Source: Flavobacteriales bacterium UBA7612
Lineage (GTDB): Bacteria; Bacteroidota; Bacteroidia; Flavobacteriales; Weeksellaceae
Assembly (NCBI GenBank): GCA_002484335.1
Contig: DLJQ01000001.1
Coordinates: 238,874-270,870 of the forward strand
Direction of reading: 5' to 3'
Length of the DNA: 31,997 nt
Made by a program: the position numbers and the translations under genes. Below, in pieces: positions 1 to 6,493 of the stretch. Position 1 is the first letter of the stretch, and each line of letters starts with the position of its first letter. The notes beneath the pieces were generated by a model. The model was given only the letters and a program-made list of their open reading frames with translations, did not search any database and was not told the origin of the DNA.

Positions 1-8
1 TTTCTACC

Positions 9-542
9 CTATTTTAATTCGTACCAAAAACATTCAATATCCCAATTAACTAAAGGAAATGAATGTGTAACTTCAAATCCTATTTTTTCTAAAACATGTC
101 TAGAAGCTAAATTATCAACATGCGTAATTGCATTCAATTTAAAATGCGTCATATTATTTTTGTAATAATCTATACATGCTTTTGCAGCTTCTGTAGCATA
201 TCCTTTTCCCCAAGCTTCTTTTCTGAATCGATAACCAAAATCCAAATAATCAAATTTATTGTCTATTGCCTCTTTTTCCTCAATAAATTTAAAGCCTGTC
301 CAACCTATAAACTGATTGGTTTCCTTTTCAATAACCGCAACTCTTGCAACGCCAAATTTTTCGTATTGTTCCAATAAAGCATTTATAACCTCTGTTGTTT
401 CATCTAAACTTTGTAATGGCTCAGCTCTCAAAAAAGTATGAACTTCAGGTTGAGAATCCATTTCATAATATGCTTGTAGATCATCAATGGTGATTGGACG
501 AATAATTAATCTATCCGTTTCTAAAACTGGTGTATAATTCAT
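9..542 (-). CDS. GNAT family N-acetyltransferase (RimJ/RimL type)
   Basis: The protein has 177 residues and resembles the RimJ/RimL branch of GNAT acetyltransferases, which transfer an acetyl group from acetyl-CoA to a protein N-terminus or small amine. It opens with the family-typical ETDRLIIRPITIDDL at about residues 8-22. The acetyl-CoA pyrophosphate loop is visible as AWGKGYATEAAKACIDYY near residues 110-127, and the C-terminal strand carries the usual ASRHVLEKIGFE. Its length is normal for the family and no signal peptide is present, so it should be cytoplasmic. It is divergent from the small secreted protein at 582, with 39 bp between the two start codons, so their promoters must overlap. 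The substrate cannot be told from sequence; antibiotic, ribosomal-protein or metabolite acetylation are all possible. The family call is firm and the function is open. Confidence 0.85.
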   Translation of the reverse strand: MNYTPVLETDRLIIRPITIDDLQAYYEMDSQPEVHTFLRAEPLQSLDETTEVINALLEQYEKFGVARVAVIEKETNQFIGWTGFKFIEEKEAIDNKFDYLDFGYRFRKEAWGKGYATEAAKACIDYYKNNMTHFKLNAITHVDNLASRHVLEKIGFEVTHSFPLVNWDIECFWYELK

Positions 543-566
543 TTTTAATATTTTAATAAAAATATT

Positions 567-574
567 TATATTTG
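567..574 (+). promoter_or_regulatory. -7 promoter element TATATTTG for the 582 gene
   Basis: TATATTTG matches the Bacteroidota -7 consensus TAnnTTTG exactly. It ends only 7 nt before the ATG at 582, so transcription should begin at or within a few bases of the start codon. That predicts a leaderless or nearly leaderless mRNA. Confidence 0.55.
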
Positions 575-581
575 ATAAGAT

Positions 582-941
582 ATGAAATTTTATATTTTTA
601 GCCTACTTTTTTCTTTAAATCTATTATTAAGTTTTGGACAAACAGTCTACAAAACACCTTCTGGAAGTAAGTATCATACTTCTAGTTGTCGTTATGTTAA
701 AAATGTTTCTAATAAATTAAGTATTTCCGAAGCAAAATCAATAGGATTAACTCCTTGTAGCCAATGTAATCCAACAAAAATAACTTCAAATAATAAATCT
801 ACAGGATTAGGAATAAGAGTTAACGAAGCAAAAGGAGTTTCTAGTAGAGCTGTACAATGTAGAGGAAGAACAAAATCTGGGGTTAGATGTAAAAGAATGA
901 CAAAAAATAAAAACGGTTATTGTTTTCAACATGAGCAATAA
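582..941 (+). CDS. Small secreted Cys-rich protein with two putative metal-binding modules (DUF5763-like C-terminus)
   Basis: The protein has 119 residues and an N-terminal signal peptide (MKFYIFSLLFSLNLLLSFGQ, cleavage predicted after about residue 20), so it should be exported. Module one, about residues 22-64, has the pattern TPSGSKYHTSSCRYV followed about 20 residues later by LTPCSQCNP; a His, one Cys and a CxxC could form a metal site. Module two, about residues 92-119, reads CRGRTKSGVRCKRMTKNK and then GYCFQHEQ. I recognise this Cys/His knuckle as the short DUF5763-type repeat found in secreted and nuclease-associated bacterial proteins. Other residues are mostly Lys, Ser and Asn. Nucleic-acid or zinc binding is inferred from the spacing and basic charge only. 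A terminator follows at 958-991. No function is assigned. Confidence 0.7.
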   Translation: MKFYIFSLLFSLNLLLSFGQTVYKTPSGSKYHTSSCRYVKNVSNKLSISEAKSIGLTPCSQCNPTKITSNNKSTGLGIRVNEAKGVSSRAVQCRGRTKSGVRCKRMTKNKNGYCFQHEQ

Positions 942-957
942 ATTTTGATTAAAATAA

Positions 958-991
958 GAAACCCCAATATTTAAAATATTGAGGTTTTTTT
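958..991 (+). terminator. Stem-loop terminator after the 582 gene
   Basis: An imperfect inverted repeat (AAACCCCAATATT pairing with AATATTGAGGTTT, one C-A mismatch) is followed by a T run at 985-991. It lies between the convergent 582 gene and leuS. Upstream A residues would supply a short U tract on the minus strand, so it may act for both. Confidence 0.7.
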
Positions 992-1029
992 AATTCATTT
1001 ATTTCAACTCTAAATACGAGAAGCTTTCT

Positions 1030-4000
1030 TTATCCTACAATGTTAATAATCTTTCCTGGAACGATAATCACATTCTTCGGTGTACGATCTCCCAATTGTT
1101 TTATTGTACGTTCATCTTTCATTACAATTTCTTGTATTTCATCTTTTGATAATGATAAAGGTAATTCTAATAAGAATTTCATTTTACCATTAAAAGAAAC
1201 AGGATATTCTTTAGAATCTGCAACTAACCATTTCTCTTCAAATACAGGAAAATCAGCATTAGCAACAGATGTTTCATGTCCTAATTTTTCCCATAATTCC
1301 TCAGCAATATGTGGTGCATAAGGAGAAATAATAATTGCTAAAGGCTCTAAAATTGAACGCTTATTCGTTTTTAATTTTCCTAATTCATTCACAGCAATCA
1401 TAAATGTAGAAACAGAAGTATTAAAAGAGAAATTATTTACATCTTCATCAACCTTTTTAATCGTTTGGTGCAACACTTTCATTTCTTCTTTTGTAGGTTC
1501 TTCCTCAGAAACTAAAAATGCTTCATTTTCTCCTGAATGGAATAATCTCCAGAATTTTTTCAAGAAAGAATAAACACCAGATAAACCTTGTGTATTCCAT
1601 GGTTTTGTTTGCTCTAATGGTCCTAAGAACATTTCGTATAAACGTAAAGAATCTGCTCCGTATTCTTCGCAAATTGTATCAGGAGAAATAACATTATATT
1701 TCGATTTAGACATTTTTTCTACCTCACGTCCTGTGATGAATTTTCCATCTTTTAAGATAAATTCTGCATTAGCAAATTCACCATTTTTAAATTTTCTAAA
1801 TTCATTAATATTCAATTCATCTCCTCCATCTTTTAAGATATTAACATCTACATGGATTGGAGTAAATTTAATAGGACCCATTAAAACTAAATCTCCATTA
1901 TAGGCATCTTTTATTTCTTTATTATAATTGATAAATTCTATTCCTAAATCAGAATTTAATTGTGATTTGTTATATATATCAACTATATCTTTTGAAAAGA
2001 AAAATGTTTTATGTTCAAAATCAACTTCTTTATCCGGATCAGCGTCATAACTAAATTGAAAATTTAAATTTGCTCTATATGCAAAAGCACTCATTCCCAA
2101 AATCATACCTTGGTTAATCAGTTTTTTTGCATATTCGTCTGTAGGAACTAAACCTTTATCAAACAAGAATTTTTGCCAAAAACGAGAATACAATAAATGT
2201 CCTGTTGCATGTTCAGAACCTCCCATGTATAAATCTACATTTTGCCAATAATCTACAGCTTCCTTAGATACAAATTCATTGTCATTCTTTGCATCCATAT
2301 AACGTAACCAATACCAAGAAGAACCTGCCCAACCTGGCATTGTATTCAGTTCTATTGGGAATATAGTTTCGTTATTAATTAAGCTATTTTCTACTACTTT
2401 ATTTGTTGTTGTATCAAAAGCCCATTCAGTTGCACGTCCCAAAGGTGGCTCACCTTCTTTTGTTGGTAAATATTCATCTACTTCAGGCAAAATGATTGGT
2501 AAAGCTTCTGTTGGAATAGTATAAGGCATTCCATCTTTAAAATAAACAGGAACTGGTTCTCCCCAATAACGTTGACGAGAGAAAACAGCTTCACGTAAAC
2601 GGAAGTTTGTTTTTCCTTTACCAAATCCTTTTTCTTCTAAAGCTGCTATTATTTTTTTAACGGCTTCTTTATAATCTAATCCGTTTAAGAAATCAGAATC
2701 TTGTAACTCAAATCCTCCTTTTTCTGTAAACGCATTTTCTGAAATATCTTTGTCTTTGAAAATATTAATGATTGGTAAATTGAAATGATTTGCAAAAGCA
2801 AAATCACGCTCATCACCAGCAGGAACAGCCATTACAGCTCCAGTACCGTAAGATGCTAATACATAATCACCAATCCAAATAGGAACTTGTTTTCCTGTGA
2901 ATGGATGAATTGCATAAGCTCCTGTAAATTCTCCTGTTATATTTTTTGCATCAGCCAAACGATCACGTTCAGATCGTTTCGAAGTATAATCAACATACGC
3001 TGCTACTTTTTCTTTTTGTTCTGGCGTTGTAATCTCTAAAACCAAAGGATGTTCTGGAGCTAAAGTCACATACGAAACACCAAAAACAGTATCAGGACGA
3101 GTTGTGAAAACTTCAATTTTTTCGTTATTTCCTTCAATTCCAAAGAAAATACTTGCTCCTTGAGATTTACCAATCCAGTTACGTTGTGCTTCTTTTATTG
3201 CATCAGACCAATCAACTTTATCCAGACCAGTAATTAAACGATCTGCATAAGCTGTAATACGCATCATCCATTGTGTCATTTTTTTACGAATAACAGGATA
3301 ACCACCACGTTCTGATAAACCGTTAATCACCTCATCATTAGCTAAAACAGTTCCAAGATCTGGACACCAGTTTACTTCTGCTTCTGCTAAGAAAGTTAAA
3401 CGATATTTTAATAAAATAGCTTGTTGTTCCTTCTCTGAAAAAGCATTCCATTCCTCAGCAGTAAAAATTTCGATATCTTCATCAGCAACAGCATTCACAT
3501 TTGCATTTCCTTCTGCTTGGAATTTCTCTATTAATTGACTGATAGATTCTGCTTTATTTGAATCATTATCATAATAAGAATCAAATAATTCATTAAAAAT
3601 CCATTGTGTCCATTTATAATATTCTGGATTTGAAGTACGAATTTCTCTATCCCAATCATATCCTAATCCAATTTTTTTCAATTGATTTTCATAACCAGCA
3701 ATTTGATTTCCTTGTTTATCAACGCCACCTTCAATGTTCACTTTTGTTGTAACACTAGGATGTTGACCAGTCTGTATTGCATATTGCTCTGCAGGAAGAC
3801 CAAAAGAGTCATATCCCATTGGATGTAAAACGTTAAACCCTTTTAATCGTTTATAACGAGAATAGATGTCAGATGCAATATATCCTAGTGGATGACCAAC
3901 ATGCAATCCTGCTCCAGAAGGATAAGGAAACATATCTAACACATAAAATTTAGGCTTATCTGATTTATTTTCAGCTTTAAACGTTTTGTTATCGAACCAC

Positions 4001-4044
4001 TTTTGTTGCCATTTTTGTTCGATTTCATTCGGATTATATTGCAT
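1030..4044 (-). CDS. leuS: Leucyl-tRNA synthetase
   Basis: This class I aminoacyl-tRNA synthetase charges tRNA-Leu with leucine in the cytoplasm. Visible signatures are the HIGH-type HVGH at residues 48-51, the CP1 editing-domain TTRPDT at 314-319, GWAGSSWYWLRYMD before the leucine-specific region, and KMSKS at 777-781. The C-terminal anticodon-binding half ends with the usual short tail. At 1004 residues it is clearly longer than the enterobacterial enzyme (about 860). Part of the extra length is an N-terminal-half insertion around residues 165-210, rich in Glu and Asn. Another part is about 67 residues at 659-725, just before the segment leading to KMSKS. The start ATG is supported by MQYNPNEIEQKWQ, typical of the family. 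A TAnnTTTG element lies about 33 bp upstream. I see no T-box leader. Confidence 0.97.
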   Translation of the reverse strand: MQYNPNEIEQKWQQKWFDNKTFKAENKSDKPKFYVLDMFPYPSGAGLHVGHPLGYIASDIYSRYKRLKGFNVLHPMGYDSFGLPAEQYAIQTGQHPSVTTKVNIEGGVDKQGNQIAGYENQLKKIGLGYDWDREIRTSNPEYYKWTQWIFNELFDSYYDNDSNKAESISQLIEKFQAEGNANVNAVADEDIEIFTAEEWNAFSEKEQQAILLKYRLTFLAEAEVNWCPDLGTVLANDEVINGLSERGGYPVIRKKMTQWMMRITAYADRLITGLDKVDWSDAIKEAQRNWIGKSQGASIFFGIEGNNEKIEVFTTRPDTVFGVSYVTLAPEHPLVLEITTPEQKEKVAAYVDYTSKRSERDRLADAKNITGEFTGAYAIHPFTGKQVPIWIGDYVLASYGTGAVMAVPAGDERDFAFANHFNLPIINIFKDKDISENAFTEKGGFELQDSDFLNGLDYKEAVKKIIAALEEKGFGKGKTNFRLREAVFSRQRYWGEPVPVYFKDGMPYTIPTEALPIILPEVDEYLPTKEGEPPLGRATEWAFDTTTNKVVENSLINNETIFPIELNTMPGWAGSSWYWLRYMDAKNDNEFVSKEAVDYWQNVDLYMGGSEHATGHLLYSRFWQKFLFDKGLVPTDEYAKKLINQGMILGMSAFAYRANLNFQFSYDADPDKEVDFEHKTFFFSKDIVDIYNKSQLNSDLGIEFINYNKEIKDAYNGDLVLMGPIKFTPIHVDVNILKDGGDELNINEFRKFKNGEFANAEFILKDGKFITGREVEKMSKSKYNVISPDTICEEYGADSLRLYEMFLGPLEQTKPWNTQGLSGVYSFLKKFWRLFHSGENEAFLVSEEEPTKEEMKVLHQTIKKVDEDVNNFSFNTSVSTFMIAVNELGKLKTNKRSILEPLAIIISPYAPHIAEELWEKLGHETSVANADFPVFEEKWLVADSKEYPVSFNGKMKFLLELPLSLSKDEIQEIVMKDERTIKQLGDRTPKNVIIVPGKIINIVG

Positions 4045-4076
4045 TACTGATGATTATATTAAAATTAAATTTTTCA

Positions 4077-4084
4077 CAAATTTA
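4077..4084 (-). promoter_or_regulatory. -7 promoter element for leuS
   Basis: On the minus strand the bases read TAAATTTG, an exact TAnnTTTG match. The element ends 32 nt before the leuS ATG, predicting a leader of roughly 25 nt. No clear -33 TTG was found at the usual spacing. Confidence 0.45.
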
Positions 4085-4159
4085 CATTTTTTATACTTCT
4101 TTTTAATTAGAATATAGATATTTGTATAAGAGAAGTAACCACCTCTTAGAATTTTAACT

Positions 4160-4564
4160 ATGAAAAAAGAATTAATATTATATTATATTGGGGTCTTTAT
4201 ATTTTTTACTGCTTTAATATTTTCAGTACGACATGTTGTAAATACAACTCGTATGTTTGTTAGTTTTGAAACAGGATTTAATCCTGTACTTATAAAATGG
4301 GGTATTGATAAAAATGATTCAACATTACGAATTAAGGATCCAATACATCTTAGAAAAGACTATCACCTAATAAAATATGATGACAATTCTTTTATCCAAA
4401 ATGATTCTGTTTTATTTGCTGATTTAGAAAGTGATTCTATTCCTAATAAAGGTAATTTACTTAATATTCAACCTCCTTACTATATTTGGAAAGAGGCTAA
4501 TAATGATACTTTAAAAGTTTTTAAACATGGCGTAACACTTAAATTTACAAGCAATCTAAAATAA
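4160..4564 (+). CDS. Hypothetical membrane-anchored protein
   Basis: I do not recognise this 134-residue protein. It begins with one hydrophobic segment at about residues 6-23 (LILYYIGVFIFFTALIF) that could be a signal anchor. The remainder, about 110 residues, is polar and contains several short beta-prone stretches such as YHLIKYDDNSFIQNDSVLF and PPYYIWKEANNDTLKVF, with no cysteines. The likely topology is one transmembrane helix with a periplasmic domain. ATG is followed by Lys-Lys-Glu, a normal start. It stands alone, divergent from leuS. Its stop codon is 3 bp from the end of the convergent histidine kinase gene, so there is no room for a terminator between them. Base composition resembles its neighbours, so I see no sign of recent transfer. 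Confidence 0.65.
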   Translation: MKKELILYYIGVFIFFTALIFSVRHVVNTTRMFVSFETGFNPVLIKWGIDKNDSTLRIKDPIHLRKDYHLIKYDDNSFIQNDSVLFADLESDSIPNKGNLLNIQPPYYIWKEANNDTLKVFKHGVTLKFTSNLK

Positions 4565-4567
4565 TTA

Positions 4568-5596
4568 TTATGTTTTAGGTAAATAAAATGAAAACACTGA
4601 ACCTTTTCCTACTTTACTTGTAACATAAATTTTTTCATTATGAGCTTCTAAAATATGTTTTACAATAGCTAAACCTAATCCTGATCCTCCATTATTTCTA
4701 TTTCTAGATTTATCTACACGATAGAATCTTTCGAAAACACGATCTAATTCATCTTGTTTAATTCCAACTCCTTGATCTTTTACCGCTATTTGAATTTTAT
4801 GATCAAATTCTTCAAATTCAATGCTAATTTCAGTATTGGGATTAGAATAATTAATTGCATTTACAACTAAATTAATTAATACTTGTTGTATTTTCTGAAT
4901 ATCCCCTTTTACTTTTACAGGTTGATTAACTGGATGATTTAGTGTAAGTTTAATATTATTTTTTTCGGCTTTAATTTCTAATAAATCTATTACATCTTGT
5001 ACAAGAGCTGAAATATTAAATGTAGAATACTCTATATTAATCCTTCCTTTTTCTAATTCAGAAATCATATCCAAATCATTTACTAAATAAATTAGTCGAT
5101 CGACAGATTTATTAATTCTATTTAGATATTTATCTCGAATATTTTCATCATCTAAACCTCCTTCTATCAGCGTTAGAAGATAACCTTGTACTGAAAATAG
5201 AGGTGTTTTAAGCTCATGAGAAATATTACCTAAGAAATCTCTACGATAATTTTCTCTCTCATTAAGGATAACGATTTCTTCAGATTGATCTTTTGTAATT
5301 GTTGAAATTTGCTGAGAAAGTTCCTCAAAATCGATTTGGTTCGATTGAAATTGTGGAATATTTTTAGATAATTCTGTAAAATCTTTTCTTCGTTGATTTT
5401 TTAGAAAAAACCAATAAAAAATAGTCAACCCTAGTAATAAAAATATAGCAAGACTTATAAAGAAAACTTTTTCTTGTAATATAATATCTATGTTACCAAA
5501 CCAAAGAAATGCAAAAAAAACAAATCCTGTACCTAAAAAAAGTGTGCTAAAAAAAGCGTATAAAAAAATATTCTTAACTCTAAAAGTAGAAGCCAT
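4568..5596 (-). CDS. Sensor histidine kinase, PhoR-like
   Basis: The protein has 342 residues. Two transmembrane helices at about residues 10-33 and 44-65 are joined by a loop of only about ten residues, so there is essentially no periplasmic sensor. A linker of about 50 residues leads to the dimerisation and phosphorylation box FLGNISHELKTPLFSVQGYL, with the phosphorylated His at 127. The ATP-binding domain shows the N box (NLVVNAINYS), G1 (DQGVGI), an F box (FERFYRVD) and G2 (GGSGLGLAIVKHILEAH). It lies 9 bp downstream of the response regulator on the same strand, so the two are cotranscribed. E. coli PhoR likewise lacks a periplasmic sensor and reads its signal through other membrane proteins. 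That resemblance, plus the regulator type, makes a phosphate-type role plausible but unproven. No PAS domain is obvious. Confidence 0.9.
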   Translation of the reverse strand: MASTFRVKNIFLYAFFSTLFLGTGFVFFAFLWFGNIDIILQEKVFFISLAIFLLLGLTIFYWFFLKNQRRKDFTELSKNIPQFQSNQIDFEELSQQISTITKDQSEEIVILNERENYRRDFLGNISHELKTPLFSVQGYLLTLIEGGLDDENIRDKYLNRINKSVDRLIYLVNDLDMISELEKGRINIEYSTFNISALVQDVIDLLEIKAEKNNIKLTLNHPVNQPVKVKGDIQKIQQVLINLVVNAINYSNPNTEISIEFEEFDHKIQIAVKDQGVGIKQDELDRVFERFYRVDKSRNRNNGGSGLGLAIVKHILEAHNEKIYVTSKVGKGSVFSFYLPKT

Positions 5597-5605
5597 TTTA
5601 GCTTA

Positions 5606-6286
5606 TTAATCGTTTATCTTGTATCCTATTCCTTTGATAGTAGAAAATCTCTCGTTACCAAATTTTTCTCTTAATTTCCTCATATGTACATCAATTGTAC
5701 GACCTCCTACAATAACTTCATTTCCCCAAACTTTTTCTAAAATTTCTTCTCTTTTAAAAACTCTTTCAGGATTAGAAGCAAGAAGTGCTATTAATTCAAA
5801 TTCTTTACGAGGTAATGAATAATCTTCTCCTTGGAAATTCACTTTATAAGTTTGACGATTAATTTCAAAATTCTTAATTTTAATATAATCATCTTTTAGA
5901 TTATCTGTTGGTTGTTTTAATTTTAGTAAAGCATTCAATTTACTAATCAAAACTTTTGGTTTTATAGGCTTAAGAATGTAATCATTTGCTCCTGCCTCAT
6001 AACCAGCTAATTGAGAAAAATCTTCTATTCGAGCAGATAAAAATACAACTAATGTATTCTGAAAAGAATCTAATTTTCTTAATTCTGTACACATTTCCAT
6101 ACCATCCATTTGAGGCATCATGACATCTAATAGAATTAAATCTGGTCTAAAAATTTTTGCTTGTTTTAATCCTTCAACTCCATTCTGGGCTGTTTCTACT
6201 TCAAAACCTTCCTTTTTTAGATTATAACCAATAAATTCTAAAATGTCTGGTTCATCGTCAACTAATAAAATCTTAATGTTCTTCAT
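5606..6286 (-). CDS. OmpR/PhoB-family response regulator
   Basis: The protein has 226 residues: a receiver domain (about 1-120) and a winged-helix DNA-binding domain (about 130-226). The acidic pair Asp10-Asp11, phosphoacceptor Asp54 (LILLDVMMPQMDG), Ser84 and Lys106 (ILKPI) are all in place. The output domain shows LPRKEFELIALLASNPERVF, then VWGNEVIVGGRTIDVHMRKLREKFG and the closing GIGYKIND, all hallmarks of the OmpR/PhoB class. It is the first gene of a two-gene operon with the histidine kinase. It is divergent from the TonB receptor, with 207 bp between them. That interval holds phased repeats at 6369-6437, the spacing expected for this DNA-binding class, so it likely controls the receptor operon and perhaps itself. 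The ligand or stress sensed is unknown. Confidence 0.93.
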   Translation of the reverse strand: MKNIKILLVDDEPDILEFIGYNLKKEGFEVETAQNGVEGLKQAKIFRPDLILLDVMMPQMDGMEMCTELRKLDSFQNTLVVFLSARIEDFSQLAGYEAGANDYILKPIKPKVLISKLNALLKLKQPTDNLKDDYIKIKNFEINRQTYKVNFQGEDYSLPRKEFELIALLASNPERVFKREEILEKVWGNEVIVGGRTIDVHMRKLREKFGNERFSTIKGIGYKIND

Positions 6287-6368
6287 AATTTGTTTGTAAT
6301 AACTAATAAATAATTAGCTGATGTAAAATTAAGCTTAAATCTTAGGCGAATTTTAATAAAGAGATTTC

Positions 6369-6437
6369 TTAACATTCATTTAAAATTACACTTTTTTTAT
6401 AACAATTGCATAACAAATTGTTTACATTATTTAAAAA
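6369..6437 (+). promoter_or_regulatory. Candidate OmpR/PhoB-type operator: phased ATAACA-like repeats
   Basis: Six hexamers related to (A/T)T(A/T)ACA occur in register. TTAACA at 6369 and TTAAAA at 6380 are 11 bp apart. After a 19-bp step come ATAACA at 6399, ATAACA at 6410, TTTACA at 6421 and a weaker TAAAAA at 6432, each 11 bp apart. Direct repeats with an 11-bp period are the known binding layout of PhoB-class regulators. They sit just upstream of a weak -7 element for the TonB receptor, a position that suits activation. The AT-rich background makes chance matches possible, but the exact ATAACA pair and the constant period argue against it. Confidence 0.5.
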
Positions 6438-6457
6438 CGTTTCTCATTCAAATAAAG

Positions 6458-6465
6458 CAATTTTG
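6458..6465 (+). promoter_or_regulatory. Weak -7 promoter element for the TonB receptor operon
   Basis: CAATTTTG differs from TAnnTTTG at its first base. It lies 28 bp before the ATG and about 20 bp after the last phased repeat. A degenerate -7 behind tandem regulator sites is what an activator-dependent promoter would look like. Confidence 0.3.
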
Positions 6466-6493
6466 ATTCCACAAACACGAATTAACGATAAGA

